Assembly: GCA_015488755.1 (NCBI GenBank)
Contig: WFNB01000091.1
Coordinates: forward strand, 1 to 51,551
Direction: 5' to 3'
DNA length: 51,551 bases
Source of the DNA: Gammaproteobacteria bacterium
GTDB taxonomy: Bacteria; Pseudomonadota; Gammaproteobacteria; GRL18
The first letter of the stretch is position 1. Every line of letters starts with the position of its first letter. The notes beneath the pieces are model-generated. The model was not told the origin of the DNA and did no database searches. It saw nothing but the letters and a program-made list of their open reading frames with translations. This document shows, piece after piece, positions 26,804 through 36,801 of the stretch. Made by a program: the position numbers and the translations under genes.

Positions 26804-27778
26804 ATGTTTGAATGGATAAAACAACAGATTATTTCTGCCGATCTGGTTGGTTTTTGGTTATTTCTTTTGGGGCTAGCGACTTTATGTGGCTTAAGCCTAT
26901 ATGGTATTTTTCGTTATTTTCATCGTGGTCGGATCATTGATGATACCCCTACGTCTAAAATTCGTTCTGCCCATCAAGGCTTTGTCGAGCTAGAAGGGCG
27001 AGGTCGCTTAATGAAAGGAACACCGATTGTGTCACCTTTAAGCGGTATGCAATGTCTTTGGTATAGTTATACTATTTCTAAAAAAAATAATGACTACAGT
27101 TCCAGAGGCTATGACTTAGAGAGTATGTTTAACCGCTTTGGCTCAGGCTCTGAGCATTGGGAAACAGTTCGTTCAGAAACCAGTGATGATTTATTTTTGC
27201 TGGCTGATGAAACAGGCATTTGTGTGATTGATCCTGATGGTGCGACAATTACCCCCTCTTTTTCAAAAACATGGTATGGCTCTTCAGCAAATGCCATGGC
27301 CTCCTCTCCTTCTAATAACCGTTTTTTTGGCGGTCATTATCAATATAAAGAAAAGCGCATTGACGTTGGTGCTGATCTCTATGTGCTTGGGCGTTTTAAA
27401 AGTATTGGTGGACGGCGAGAAAAATTAGATAAGTCAGGAGAGGTTAGGGAGCTTCTGGCAAAATGGAAAACTCGGCCTAATTTTCTATTAGCACATTTTG
27501 ATGAAAATGGTGATGGTGAAATTGATGTGCAGGAATGGCAAAAAGTAATGGCAGCAGCAGAGCAAGAAGTAGAAAACAGTTTTTCAGAACGTTTGGTGCA
27601 ACCAGAAATTCATACGGTCTCCAAGCCTATTGATAGCCGCCGTCCTTTTATTATTTCGGTCGAATCCCAAGAAAGCATTTCTAAACGCTACAAATGGTAT
27701 TCCAGAGGCAGTATCTTTGGGTTTTTCTTTTGTGGCATTTCTTTGGTCTGGGCTATAGGCATACGTTTAAGCCAATAG
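26804..27778 (+). CDS. GIDE-domain membrane protein with an EF-hand loop
   Basis: The 324-residue protein has membrane helices at about 13-36 and 302-321. Between them lies a GIDE domain (about 55-200; GFVELEGRGRLMKGTPIVSPLSG is its start, split here as GFVELEGRGRL and PIVSPLSGM), related to the E3-ligase MUL1 region but without a RING finger. Residues 233-244, DENGDGEIDVQE, form a perfect 12-residue EF-hand loop, so calcium binding is likely. It begins 25 bases after lemA. LemA-GIDE pairs are thought to act in an envelope process that is not defined. Confidence 0.82.
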   Translation: MFEWIKQQIISADLVGFWLFLLGLATLCGLSLYGIFRYFHRGRIIDDTPTSKIRSAHQGFVELEGRGRLMKGTPIVSPLSGMQCLWYSYTISKKNNDYSSRGYDLESMFNRFGSGSEHWETVRSETSDDLFLLADETGICVIDPDGATITPSFSKTWYGSSANAMASSPSNNRFFGGHYQYKEKRIDVGADLYVLGRFKSIGGRREKLDKSGEVRELLAKWKTRPNFLLAHFDENGDGEIDVQEWQKVMAAAEQEVENSFSERLVQPEIHTVSKPIDSRRPFIISVESQESISKRYKWYSRGSIFGFFFCGISLVWAIGIRLSQ

Positions 27779-27794
27779 TGACACGATTTCCCAG

Positions 27795-28661
27795 CTAGTA
27801 ATGTAAATTATCTGCTGCATCAAGCGTATTTTGCAGTAATGTAGCCACGGTCATGGGGCCAACACCGCCAGGTACAGGAGTAATATAAGCGGCTCTTTCT
27901 TTAGCGGTAGCGAAATCAACATCACCTACCAACTGGCCATTGTCTAAGCGATTGATACCAACATCAATGACAATGGCACCTAGCTTAATCCATTTACTAT
28001 TTACAATACCTGGTTTGCCTACGGCAACCACCAGAATATCCGCTTTGCTGACGTGATCGGCCAAATCTTTAGTAAAACGATGGCAGGTTGTTACGGTACA
28101 GCCTGCTAATAATAATTCTAAACCCATTGGACGACCAACGATATTGGATGCGCCGACAATACACACATTCATACCCTTAATGCTTTGCCCCGTATGCTCA
28201 AGTGTTTGCTCCAATAAGGTCATCACACCACGAGGTGTACAAGGGCGTAATACGGGCATACGCAACGCTAAGCGGCCAATATTATAAGGGTGGAAGCCAT
28301 CAACATCTTTATCTGGGTGGATTTTTTCAATAATTGTATCTGGATTAATATGAGCAGGAACGGGTAGTTGTACTAAAATACCATCAATCGAATCATCATT
28401 ATTTAATTGCCCAATAAGTGTTAACAAGGATTCTTGTGATGTGTCTTCAGGTAAATCATGGGCAATAGAATGAATGCCTATTTTTTCACAGGACTGACGC
28501 TTATTGCGTACATAAACTTCAGATGCTGGATCATTGCCCACTTTAATCACGGCAAGCCCAGGGATGCGTAAGCCTTGCTGGCGACGTTTTTCAACTCGTA
28601 GCGTTAACTGCTCTTTAATATCATTAGCAACTTGCTTTCCATCTATTATCTGTGCGCTCAT
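27795..28661 (-). CDS. folD: Bifunctional methylenetetrahydrofolate dehydrogenase/cyclohydrolase
   Basis: FolD interconverts 5,10-methylene-THF and 10-formyl-THF using NADP, in one-carbon metabolism. The 288-residue protein has the catalytic region [13 protein letters not shown] (Lys/Tyr), the [13 protein letters not shown] segment, the [11 protein letters not shown] motif, and a Rossmann part with [16 protein letters not shown] and VDVGINR. It ends with [18 protein letters not shown]. All expected motifs are intact and the length is standard. It converges with the GIDE gene at a 16-base gap. Confidence 0.97.
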   Translation of the reverse strand: MSAQIIDGKQVANDIKEQLTLRVEKRRQQGLRIPGLAVIKVGNDPASEVYVRNKRQSCEKIGIHSIAHDLPEDTSQESLLTLIGQLNNDDSIDGILVQLPVPAHINPDTIIEKIHPDKDVDGFHPYNIGRLALRMPVLRPCTPRGVMTLLEQTLEHTGQSIKGMNVCIVGASNIVGRPMGLELLLAGCTVTTCHRFTKDLADHVSKADILVVAVGKPGIVNSKWIKLGAIVIDVGINRLDNGQLVGDVDFATAKERAAYITPVPGGVGPMTVATLLQNTLDAADNLHY

Positions 28662-28795
28662 TGTATTGCTTATCCGAGTTTAAGGGCTTAAAGAATTTTT
28701 ATGAGCGACATTTTACTAAAAAAACTAGGCTAATAGGAAATTTATTAGTACAAATTACTGAATTAAAATTCATTTGAACTTTTTTTAAAAAGTGC

Positions 28796-28824
28796 TTGCA
28801 ATAGGGCAGTAAACTCATTAATAT
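28796..28824 (+). promoter_or_regulatory. Sigma-70 promoter of the tRNA cluster
   Basis: TTGCAA (28796-28801) and TAATAT (28819-28824) are separated by 17 bases and followed by ACGCACC. The GC-rich discriminator is typical of stringently controlled tRNA promoters. The start would be about 135 bases before the first tRNA. Confidence 0.7.
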
Positions 28825-28969
28825 ACGCACCACTTGATGATTAGTCGCTGTTTTCTATATCGTAAACTTATAGATATATAGTAATATCTATATTACTATG
28901 AGTATGCATTTTCATAAAGATATTTGTAAATTGATATGGAGTCACTTACAGTATTAACTAAGCATTAAT

Positions 28970-29046
28970 CGGGGTATAGCGCAGTCTGGTAGCGCGCTTG
29001 CTTTGGGAGCAAGATGTCGGGAGTTCGAATCTCTCTACCCCGACCA
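28970..29046 (+). tRNA. tRNA-Pro(TGG)
   Basis: The 77-nt gene has acceptor arms CGGGGTA/TACCCCG, an encoded CCA end and TTCGAAT in the T loop. Its anticodon TGG (29004-29006) lies in a CTTGC/GCAAG stem. It is first in a four-tRNA cluster. Confidence 0.97.
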
Positions 29047-29089
29047 ATTATATTTCCCAGTTTCTAGTGAAAACTAGAATATAGGTTCT

Positions 29090-29166
29090 GCGCCCGTAGC
29101 TCATCTGGATAGAGCATCGGCCTTCTAAGCCGAGGGTAGCAGGTTCGAGTCCTGCCGGGCGCACCA
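29090..29166 (+). tRNA. tRNA-Arg(TCT)
   Basis: The 77-nt gene has acceptor arms GCGCCCG/CGGGCGC and an encoded CCA. The anticodon loop CTTCTAA gives anticodon TCT. It is second in the cluster. Confidence 0.97.
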
Positions 29167-29243
29167 TTTGCCTTGCCGGATTTGAAAAAATCCAGTTTAT
29201 ACTATTTAATCCGATCTCGTATCCTATTAAATAGAACCTTTGT

Positions 29244-29320
29244 GGTGAGCGTAGCTCAGTTGGTAGAGCTCAGGATTGTGACTCCTGCGGTCGAGGGTTC
29301 GAACCCCTTCGTTCACCCCA
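29244..29320 (+). tRNA. tRNA-His(GTG)
   Basis: The acceptor GTGAGCG/CGTTCAC is preceded by the extra 5' G (position -1, at 29244), which faces C73, a tRNA-His hallmark. The anticodon loop TTGTGAC gives GTG. CCA is encoded. Confidence 0.97.
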
Positions 29321-29347
29321 TTTACCTGCTACAAAGAAGTATCACAT

Positions 29348-29432
29348 GCGGATGTGGTGAAATTGGTATACACGCTGGTTTTAGGTACCAGTGCCGCAAG
29401 GCGTGAGAGTTCGAGTCTCTCCATCCGCACCA
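29348..29432 (+). tRNA. tRNA-Leu(TAG)
   Basis: The 85-nt gene has a long variable arm (TGCCGCAAGGCGT) as expected for a class II tRNA, acceptor arms GCGGATG/CATCCGC, anticodon TAG in a CTGGT/ACCAG stem, and an encoded CCA. It is last in the cluster; a weak ATTAGC/GCTAAT hairpin follows at 29445-29463. Confidence 0.97.
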
Positions 29433-29543
29433 TTTATTTATACCATTAGCTTTTAGCGCTAATTTCTTGCACTACCATTCTATAATTTTAACTTTTTCTC
29501 TCGCTCTTCTTATTTTCACACTTGTATTTGATCAATAAAATGT

Positions 29544-30932
29544 TTAATCCAGATTCATTTTCTTTAAACGATATCTAAACTGACGATAGGTGATCCCTAA
29601 TAGCTCGGCAGCCGCTTTTCTATTCCAACGAGTTTCTTCAAGTGCTTGACGTATTTGCTGTTCATCATCCAGTGGTGATGAGAGTTTGTACGCGGTTCTT
29701 TGAGTAGCAGTAGTGCTATCTTGTGATGGCACAATGGCATCTTGTAGAGAGAGTTCACTGCTTTGGATTAATGAGCTGTCACACAAAGCAACGGCTCGTT
29801 CAAGGATGTTTTCTAGTTCCCTAACATTGCCGGGAAAGGCGTAATGTTCTAGTGTATTGATTGCTTCATTGGATAATTGGTATTGGGTGCCATCAGAGGA
29901 AAGCCTCTGGAGAAAAAAATCAGTGAGTAAACGAATATCACCTTGGCGTTCCCTAAGAGGGGGCATTGCTAACTCAATAACATTGATCCGATAATAGAGA
30001 TCTTGGCGAAAATCATCATTGGCAACTAGCTGTTTGAGGTCTTTATGAGTTGCACTAATGATCCGAACATCAATTTTTTCTTCTTGTTGGGCACCTACTG
30101 AGCGAATGGCTTTTTCTTGTATTGCCCGTAATAATTTAACCTGCATTGATAGAGGTAAATCAGCGACCTCATCAAGGAAAAGGGTGCCACCATTAGCAGC
30201 TTGAAACAGGCCTTGTTTGTCTTTATTTGCCCCAGTAAAGCTTCCCTTGATATGGCCAAAAAACTCACTTTCCATGAGTTCAGATGGGATAGCACCACAG
30301 TTAACAGGGGTAAAGGGCTTATCTGAACGTGCGCTAAGTGCATGTATTTGTTTTGCTGCGAGTTCCTTGCCAGTACCGGATTCACCGCTAATATAAACAG
30401 GAGCCTGACTCTTGGCTAGCTTGGTAATGAGTTTATTGGTTTGTTGCATGGTGACCGAATCACCCAATAAGCGTGAGATATCTTGTTTTTCTGTTGATGT
30501 CTGCACTACCTCTGAAGAGGTTTCTGATACCAGTTGATTTTTCTGTTGAGTGTGTGTTTCTTTTTGAGCCAGCTTAATAGCGGCATTGACGAGATTTCTT
30601 AATTCTGCCAACTCTAATGGTTTGGATACAAAATCAAATGCGCCTGCTTTGAGTGCTTCAATGGCAGTATCCATATTGCCATGGGCACTGATCATGGCAA
30701 CTGGGATGTGTTTGTATTGACTTTGTACCTTTTTAACCAGTTCAATGCCATTGCCATCAGGTAAACGCATATCGGTCAGGCAAATAGAAATTTTATGCTC
30801 ATTTAATAAGCGGTAGGCTGTTTTTAAGTCACCGGCGGATAAGGTGTCAATGTCCATGCGATTGAGTGTTAATTCTAATAACTCACAAATATCGGGCTCG
30901 TCATCAACAATAAGGGCTAAGTGTCTGGTCAT
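29544..30932 (-). CDS. pilR: Sigma-54-dependent response regulator PilR
   Basis: The 462-residue NtrC-type activator has a receiver domain (Asp54 in CLTDMRL). Its AAA+ domain has Walker A GESGTGKE (183-190), the sigma-54 contact loop GSFTGA (230-235, one change from GAFTGA) and Walker B GGTLFLDE (from 248). A Fis-type C-terminal helix-turn-helix follows (NRKAAAELLGITYRQFRYRL). With PilS it classically activates pilA and type IV pilus expression. No pilin gene lies here, so its targets are elsewhere. It follows pilS by 20 bases. Confidence 0.92.
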   Translation of the reverse strand: MTRHLALIVDDEPDICELLELTLNRMDIDTLSAGDLKTAYRLLNEHKISICLTDMRLPDGNGIELVKKVQSQYKHIPVAMISAHGNMDTAIEALKAGAFDFVSKPLELAELRNLVNAAIKLAQKETHTQQKNQLVSETSSEVVQTSTEKQDISRLLGDSVTMQQTNKLITKLAKSQAPVYISGESGTGKELAAKQIHALSARSDKPFTPVNCGAIPSELMESEFFGHIKGSFTGANKDKQGLFQAANGGTLFLDEVADLPLSMQVKLLRAIQEKAIRSVGAQQEEKIDVRIISATHKDLKQLVANDDFRQDLYYRINVIELAMPPLRERQGDIRLLTDFFLQRLSSDGTQYQLSNEAINTLEHYAFPGNVRELENILERAVALCDSSLIQSSELSLQDAIVPSQDSTTATQRTAYKLSSPLDDEQQIRQALEETRWNRKAAAELLGITYRQFRYRLKKMNLD

Positions 30933-30952
30933 TTTTATTATATTTTGTATGA

Positions 30953-32650
30953 TTATGTTTGTGTGGTATTGGCACTATCTTCTTGTTTTTTTCGCCTTGG
31001 GTCAACAAAGGTTATTTGAAAACAGGCACCTTCTTTAATATCAATATATTCTAGTTTAGCACCATTACATAGGGACATCTCTCGTGCAATATAAAGTCCC
31101 AGTCCAGTACCAGTGGCTTCTGTGGTAAAAAAAGGCTCAAATAATTGTGATAAATCTTTTTTTGGAATGCGTGTACCATAATTCATCACTTGCAGATAGA
31201 CTGTGTTATTGCTTCCATTAGTACCTGCGGTGATCACCACAGGGCGAAAATGATGATTATATTCAATAGTATGGCGTAATGCATTTTGGATCAAATTATT
31301 AATAATCTGATGTAAATGTTGTTGGTCAAAGAGTATCTCAAGATCATCCGATTCAAATTTCAGATAAAATCGTTCCCTTGGCAATTGAATATATTCGTCT
31401 AGAAACTCTTGTATCCATTGATACAGTTTGATATTTTTTTGTTCAGGTTGTTGCCGGCGACTGAGATCCAATACCGTACCAATAATATCATTAACACGAA
31501 TGGATTGCTTCTCAATGATTTCAGTTAAACGATGATCCATTTTGTCCAAAGAAGGTGATTCGCTTAATAGTTCACCTGCATGGCGAATAGCGGCCAGAGG
31601 ATTGCGTAATTCATGGGCAATACTGGCTGTCAAACGCCCTAATGATGCCAGTTTTAATTGTTGAGCCGTTTGTGTCAGCTCAGCGTTGTCCTCAATAAAA
31701 ATAACCGTACCACTTTGAGGTGTGGTACCCAGTGAAGCAAATTTAATCGTAAACTCAGAGGTATCCTTTTTCATGATTAAACTATGAGTTTGATAGTTGC
31801 TATTTCTTTGCCAGTTTTTAAATAATACATTTAATTCAGGTGAATAATGAAAAAGATTGGTTTTTTTATAGCGATCTTCTTTATTTAATTTAAGCAGGCT
31901 AATGGCGGTATTATTAACCACTTTTATATTGGCTAAATAATCAATGACAATAACAGCGGTTTGCATACGCTGCATAATAAATTGAGTAAGTTGTTCCATA
32001 TTTTCCAGATCAACTTGTTTTTGACTGGCAATTTCAATACTATCTTCGCTTTTTTTCACCAGATAATTAGTGAGTAAGGCAATTAAAAATAAAATTCCCC
32101 CTAATAAACCACTCTGGGCATAATTATTTGAGATGTCATAAGTGAGCTGCAAATAACTTTGATCGGCAAATAAAATTAATGTGGTTAGAGCGGCATAAAA
32201 AAGGGAAGAACGCCCAAAGGATAAAATGCTAATAGCTGCAATTGGGATTAATAAGAGTAAACCTACGCCACTTTTTACACCACCGCTGGAATGCATAATA
32301 AGAATAAGAGCGCAGAGATCAAAAATAATATGACTATGAGTTTGAAACCAGATAGCTGGCCAATGCCAGCGAATGGTAATGCCGTTAAGAATGCTACCGA
32401 TAAGATAGGCTAAACTAACTACTTGAAAGAGTTTGGGGTAGAGAGCACCAAAAGGGCCAATGGTTGAATTAGCAAAGATTAAACTGACAAAAAGACCGGA
32501 GATTAATAGGCGATACAAGTTTAATAGGTGCAGTGGTCGCCACTGTTTTTGCTCCTGAGAAAATTCAGGCTTAAAATCAGGCAGAAAAAACGTATGGCTC
32601 TTTTCTTGGGGTCTTGAGATACGTTGTGTGATAGAAAGCTTTTTGGGCAT
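30953..32650 (-). CDS. pilS: Sensor histidine kinase PilS
   Basis: The 565-residue kinase has six N-terminal membrane helices (about 45-200) with almost no periplasmic domain, as in PilS. A coiled segment and a PAS domain (about 215-330; QTAVIVIDYLANIKVVNN) follow. HisKA carries His346 (SIAHELRNPLAAIRHAGEL), and the HATPase has the NNLIQNALRH N-box and GTGLGLYIARE. It senses pilin levels or a membrane signal and phosphorylates PilR. It lies 15 bases after a PP0621-type gene and just before pilR. Confidence 0.92.
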   Translation of the reverse strand: MPKKLSITQRISRPQEKSHTFFLPDFKPEFSQEQKQWRPLHLLNLYRLLISGLFVSLIFANSTIGPFGALYPKLFQVVSLAYLIGSILNGITIRWHWPAIWFQTHSHIIFDLCALILIMHSSGGVKSGVGLLLLIPIAAISILSFGRSSLFYAALTTLILFADQSYLQLTYDISNNYAQSGLLGGILFLIALLTNYLVKKSEDSIEIASQKQVDLENMEQLTQFIMQRMQTAVIVIDYLANIKVVNNTAISLLKLNKEDRYKKTNLFHYSPELNVLFKNWQRNSNYQTHSLIMKKDTSEFTIKFASLGTTPQSGTVIFIEDNAELTQTAQQLKLASLGRLTASIAHELRNPLAAIRHAGELLSESPSLDKMDHRLTEIIEKQSIRVNDIIGTVLDLSRRQQPEQKNIKLYQWIQEFLDEYIQLPRERFYLKFESDDLEILFDQQHLHQIINNLIQNALRHTIEYNHHFRPVVITAGTNGSNNTVYLQVMNYGTRIPKKDLSQLFEPFFTTEATGTGLGLYIAREMSLCNGAKLEYIDIKEGACFQITFVDPRRKKQEDSANTTQT

Positions 32651-32665
32651 GGGATAGACTAGTAG

Positions 32666-32950
32666 CTATGATTGCTTGTTATGGGTATTTTTTTGATGTT
32701 CATTATATTGATCAAGATGCTGATAGCTACAAAAGAAATGCTTCTGCTCATAGACACCCTCATTTTCAGGAATATGTACATTACAATATGTGCAGGCTCT
32801 AATTTGCTCAACTTCTTTTGTTTGTGATGTATTTTTTTTGCGTGCTCTTCTTTCGACTTCCTGCACTCTGGCTGACCAAGTGTTATTTAAAAAACGATAG
32901 CCCATCCAAACTAGAAATAGAATACCAGAAACAAGTAAAATTCGACCCAC
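32666..32950 (-). CDS. PP0621 family small membrane protein
   Basis: The 94-residue protein has one N-terminal membrane helix (about 3-22). A basic linker and a small four-Cys/His motif follow (CTYCNVHIPENEG then FFCSYQHLDQY), like a treble-clef zinc ribbon. This is the architecture of the PP0621 family usually found just upstream of pilS. The role is not known. It is co-directional with pilS at a 15-base gap and probably starts that operon. Confidence 0.85.
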   Translation of the reverse strand: MGRILLVSGILFLVWMGYRFLNNTWSARVQEVERRARKKNTSQTKEVEQIRACTYCNVHIPENEGVYEQKHFFCSYQHLDQYNEHQKNTHNKQS

Positions 32951-33012
32951 GGCAGTGTCCTTCTAAGCATGATGTATGTAGAAGCATAATAGCAGATATT
33001 GATGTTTTTTTT

Positions 33013-33038
33013 TACTGCTAAAGTTTACTTTAGCAGTA
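33013..33038. other. Perfect 11-bp hairpin upstream of sucC
   Basis: TACTGCTAAAG (33013-33023) pairs exactly with CTTTAGCAGTA (33028-33038), followed on the plus strand by TGTGTTTTTT. It lies in the region between divergent PP0621 and sucC. It may be an attenuator of upstream plus-strand transcription or an operator. Confidence 0.45.
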
Positions 33039-33138
33039 TGTGTTTTTTATAACACTGAAAATAATTAAAAAATACGTTAAAATGGTGGGTTATAGACATA
33101 TTCAAATACAATACATTAATAGAAATTGGTGAAATATC

Positions 33139-34317
33139 ATGAATTTACATGAATATCAAGCAAAACAAGTGTTTGCTGATTACGGTATCCCCGTTCCTGC
33201 AAACCGAACCATTCGTGCCATTGATGAAATAGAGCAAGCCGTCAGTGAATTGGGTGGTAATGAATGGATGGTTAAAGCACAAGTACATGCCGGAGGTCGG
33301 GGCAAGGCGGGTGGTGTAATCAAAGCCCATTCTATTGATGAAATTAAAGCCTTTGCTGAAAAAATGCTTGGTACTCATTTAGTGACTTTTCAAACCGATG
33401 CTCAGGGACAACCTGTTAATACTTTATTAATTGAAGTGCCTAGCTCAATTTCTCGTGAACTCTATATGGGAGTTTTAGTGGATAGAGCCACTCGACGGGT
33501 CACGATTATGGCCTCAGAAGCTGGTGGTATGAATATCGAAGAGGTGGCAGCAAGTAACCCAGAAAAAATTATTACCCTAGCGATTGATCCGATTAATGGT
33601 TTGATGCCTAATCAAGTTCGTGAAGCGGGCTTTGCTATGAATATTCCTCCTGCACAGCAAAAGGGCTTAATGACTATGATGCAGGGTGTTTATAAGATTT
33701 TTATGGACAAAGATGCCTCACAGGTTGAAATTAATCCTCTTGTGGTGACAGGTGATGATGTCATTATGGCTTTGGATGCAAAAATTTCTCTGGATGATAA
33801 TGCCTTATATCGTCATAAAGATATGCAAGCCTTGCGTGATACGACGCAAGAAGATGAAAAAGAAAATCGAGCCAAAGAATTTGAATTAAACTATGTACCC
33901 CTAGATGGTGATATTGGTTGTATGGTTAATGGTGCAGGTCTGGCTATGGCCACTATGGATATTATTAAAAATAATGGTGGCGATCCGGCAAACTTTTTGG
34001 ATGTGGGTGGTGGTGTGACCAAAGAACGGGTTGCAGAGGCCTTAAAACTGATTTTGTCAGATCCTAACGTGAAAGCAATTTTAATTAATATTTTTGGTGG
34101 TATTGTTCGCTGTGATCTTATTGCCGAGGGTATTATTGCCGCTGCTCAAGAGGTTGAATTAACAGTGCCTGTAGTGGTTCGTCTTGAAGGGACAAATGTT
34201 GAATTAGGACGGGAATTACTTGCCAAAAGTGGTTTGGATCTAATTTCCAATGGTGATTTCACGCAAGCGGCACAAGCCGTTGTTAAAGCGGCACAGCAAA
34301 CAGGAGCAAAGGCATAA
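33139..34317 (+). CDS. sucC: Succinate--CoA ligase (ADP-forming) beta subunit
   Basis: With SucD it makes succinate and ATP from succinyl-CoA in the TCA cycle. The 392-residue protein has an N-terminal ATP-grasp domain ([32 protein letters not shown]) and a C-terminal CoA-ligase part ([30 protein letters not shown]). Length and motifs are complete. Its stop overlaps the sucD start by one base (TAATG). No sucAB genes are in the window. Confidence 0.97.
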   Translation: MNLHEYQAKQVFADYGIPVPANRTIRAIDEIEQAVSELGGNEWMVKAQVHAGGRGKAGGVIKAHSIDEIKAFAEKMLGTHLVTFQTDAQGQPVNTLLIEVPSSISRELYMGVLVDRATRRVTIMASEAGGMNIEEVAASNPEKIITLAIDPINGLMPNQVREAGFAMNIPPAQQKGLMTMMQGVYKIFMDKDASQVEINPLVVTGDDVIMALDAKISLDDNALYRHKDMQALRDTTQEDEKENRAKEFELNYVPLDGDIGCMVNGAGLAMATMDIIKNNGGDPANFLDVGGGVTKERVAEALKLILSDPNVKAILINIFGGIVRCDLIAEGIIAAAQEVELTVPVVVRLEGTNVELGRELLAKSGLDLISNGDFTQAAQAVVKAAQQTGAKA

Positions 34318-35183
34318 TGTCTATTTTAATTAATAAAGACACGAAGGTTATTTGTCAGGGCTTTACAGGGCAACAAGGTAGTTTTCATTCTGAACAAGCG
34401 ATTGCTTATGGTACCAATATTGTGGGTGGTGTTACGCCCGGTAAAGGCGGTCAAACGCATTTAGATCGTCCTGTTTTTAATACGGTAAAAGAAGCAGTAC
34501 AAGCAACAGGTGCTGAAGCCACCATGATTTACGTACCGGCTGCGTTTGCCGCAGATGCCATTTTAGAAGCGGCAGGTGCAGGTATTAAAGTTATTGCCTG
34601 TATTTCCGAGGGCATTCCCGTATTGGACATGCTAAAAGTAAAGGCCAGTCTAGCTGCTGATGTACGTCTTATTGGTCCCAACTGCCCAGGTTTAATTACG
34701 CCTGGAGAGTGTAAAATTGGTATTATGCCAGGCAATATTCATCTTAAGGGCAAAATTGGTATCGTGTCACGTTCAGGTACGTTAACCTATGAGGCCGTAC
34801 ACCAAACAACTATAACAGGTCTTGGACAAAGCACCTGTGTGGGAATTGGTGGCGATCCGATTCATGGTATGAATTTTATTGACTGCCTTGCGTTATTTGA
34901 GAAAGATCCACAAACCGAAGGGATTATTATGGTGGGTGAGATTGGTGGTACGGCCGAAGAAGAAGCTGCTCAGTTTATTAAAGATCATGTGACTAAGCCT
35001 GTGGTTGCTTACATTGCTGGTGTGACAGCACCTAAAGGCAAACGCATGGGACATGCAGGAGCAATTATTGCCGGTGGTAAGGGCACAGCAGAAGAAAAAT
35101 TTATTGCTTTAGAAGCAGCAGGAGTCAGTATTACTCGATCACCTGCTGAAATGGGTCAGACCATGTTGGCTATTATGAACTAA
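34317..35183 (+). CDS. sucD: Succinate--CoA ligase alpha subunit
   Basis: This is the partner of SucC and carries the phosphohistidine. The 288-residue protein has the CoA-binding Rossmann part ([28 protein letters not shown]) and the active-site region [17 protein letters not shown] with the phosphorylated His of the GHAGA motif. Both are intact. It is translationally coupled to sucC. A 14-bp inverted repeat follows 10 bases after the stop. Confidence 0.97.
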   Translation: MSILINKDTKVICQGFTGQQGSFHSEQAIAYGTNIVGGVTPGKGGQTHLDRPVFNTVKEAVQATGAEATMIYVPAAFAADAILEAAGAGIKVIACISEGIPVLDMLKVKASLAADVRLIGPNCPGLITPGECKIGIMPGNIHLKGKIGIVSRSGTLTYEAVHQTTITGLGQSTCVGIGGDPIHGMNFIDCLALFEKDPQTEGIIMVGEIGGTAEEEAAQFIKDHVTKPVVAYIAGVTAPKGKRMGHAGAIIAGGKGTAEEKFIALEAAGVSITRSPAEMGQTMLAIMN

Positions 35184-35193
35184 TAATCGCTTG

Positions 35194-35240
35194 ACTCTGA
35201 ACTTTGAGTCTGTCTTTGTTTGTTATTCAAAGTTCAGAGT
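35194..35240. repeat. Perfect 14-bp inverted repeat downstream of sucD
   Basis: ACTCTGAACTTTGA (35194-35207) is exactly complementary to TCAAAGTTCAGAGT (35227-35240), with a 19-nt loop. It lies between convergent sucD and the TPR/beta-barrel gene. It has no T-run, so it may be an RNA 3'-end stabiliser rather than an intrinsic terminator. Confidence 0.55.
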
Positions 35241-35309
35241 GTACCGTGTTGACTCTCCTCAAAAAATCTACTGCTCTTTTTTATAAGTACTGTTTTATAA
35301 GCCATTGTT

Positions 35310-36623
35310 TTAGAAATACATCTGTAAACTAAAAATTACTTGATGACGTTGATAATCTCTACGAGCATCAGATGACTTATTTTTTGTCCATGAGTGTTGG
35401 GCTTTTAATGAGAGATATTGGTTTAGGCGAATAAGTCCACCCCAAGAAAGTTGCACTTGTTTATCATTACGCTCAAATGAGTTTACTTTAGGGTAATTAC
35501 TAAGGCGATATTTGCTACTGGCATTTACTAATATGTCATCACTTAATGCATACGTTATTTGACCATTGAGACTATGGCGTTGTGGAGAATAACTGTATTT
35601 TGCTTTATCTTGACGATCATTAAGTTCTAATTCGTAGTAAAATTGTGTTTTATAGTTTTTCTTATGGTAGTACGTAGTAAGTCTTAATTTTTGCCGTACG
35701 CCTTCCAAAAAATCATAGCGTTTATTTTGTGATGTAATTGCTTCATAAGAATACTTTAGTGAGGAATAAGATGAATCATTATCATAGTATGTTGATTTCA
35801 GTTCAAGGCCTTCTATTTTCTGATAATCTTGTCCGCCATATTTTGACCATTGGGTCGTTAAGCTGGGTTGTATTTCCCAATTTTTACCTAAGCCTTTATA
35901 TTGTATTGGAAACTTAAGAAATAATGATGTTTGGGTATAATCACTAATATTGATGGTGTCATAATTAACATCATAAAGATAAGCATCTAATATAATATTG
36001 ATAGGAAATTTTTTAGAAACCTCCTGCTGAGTGAGTGATAATGTTGTATAAAATAATAGTTCAGTATAGGTATCATCAACACCACTGCCTAGATCAATTG
36101 GAGTAAAATTAACATTATCATCATAGCCTTTACTTATTTTAAGTAGGGTTTGCCATGGCTTGTGCTCTGAAGTATGTTGCTTTTCTAAGCGTTTTTTGGC
36201 TAGTTTTGTTAATGTTGGGTTTTGACTGGTTTTTATAACAATTTGTAAATGTTGTTTAGCAATTGTTATTTTATTTTTCTTAAGGGCTACAAGAGACAAA
36301 TTATAATGGCCTAAAGGAGAAAATCCAGGGTCACTTAATGTTTTTGAAAAATTTTCCCATGCTTTGTCCAGTTGTTTTTCTTTAAAATAAAGTACCCCAA
36401 GGTTATGGTAAAGCTGAACCTCATGGTAACCCTCCCGTTGTGCTTTTTTAAAAAACTGCAATGCTTTATCTGTTTCCCCTTTTTTATAGTTACTCACACC
36501 ATCTAAAAAATATTTTTCAGCATTATTATTTTTTATTGTATTATCTGCTTGAGCCGTGAATGTTAATAGTAAAAAACATAAAAAAGTTGTATACAAATGG
36601 TATTTTAATATCATAGAAGACAT
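35310..36623 (-). CDS. TPR plus beta-barrel outer-membrane protein, Slam-like
   Basis: The 437-residue protein has a Sec signal peptide (about 1-27). A TPR array follows (about 35-150; NAEKYFLDGVSNYKKGETDK, YHNLGVLYFKEKQLDKAWE). From about 160 to 437 it is beta-rich with alternating aromatics, starting at GYDDNVN (166-172) and ending in a terminal Phe, the usual signal for barrel insertion by BAM. This is the layout of surface lipoprotein assembly modifiers (Slam), which move proteins across the outer membrane. It could instead be another TPR/porin-like protein. It is the last gene of the ECF-sigma cluster, after a terminator. Confidence 0.75.
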   Translation of the reverse strand: MSSMILKYHLYTTFLCFLLLTFTAQADNTIKNNNAEKYFLDGVSNYKKGETDKALQFFKKAQREGYHEVQLYHNLGVLYFKEKQLDKAWENFSKTLSDPGFSPLGHYNLSLVALKKNKITIAKQHLQIVIKTSQNPTLTKLAKKRLEKQHTSEHKPWQTLLKISKGYDDNVNFTPIDLGSGVDDTYTELLFYTTLSLTQQEVSKKFPINIILDAYLYDVNYDTINISDYTQTSLFLKFPIQYKGLGKNWEIQPSLTTQWSKYGGQDYQKIEGLELKSTYYDNDSSYSSLKYSYEAITSQNKRYDFLEGVRQKLRLTTYYHKKNYKTQFYYELELNDRQDKAKYSYSPQRHSLNGQITYALSDDILVNASSKYRLSNYPKVNSFERNDKQVQLSWGGLIRLNQYLSLKAQHSWTKNKSSDARRDYQRHQVIFSLQMYF

Positions 36624-36711
36624 TCTATTTTCTCTGGTTTATTATCTTATCAAAAATAAATCACTCGCTTTAATTGATTTATTTCAGATTATTGCTCAAT
36701 TTTAAATAGAA

Positions 36712-36745
36712 AAATATCTCTTTGAGTGTGCTCAAAGAGATATTT
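36712..36745 (-). terminator. Rho-independent terminator inside the ECF cluster
   Basis: A 15-bp perfect stem (36712-36726 with 36731-36745) has a 4-nt loop. Read on the minus strand it is followed by TTTTTCTATTT. It sits between the exported-protein gene at 36802 and the TPR/beta-barrel gene, so part of the transcript probably stops here. Confidence 0.75.
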
Positions 36746-36801
36746 GTGCTTAGAATTCCATGCTGTGTTTTTAGCATGTCAGTTAAATGTAAGTAAAATT
36801 T

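Noticed and set aside
29173-29406. 77-codon frame across the tRNA-His and tRNA-Leu genes
   Set aside because: It overlaps two clear tRNAs and is a chance frame.
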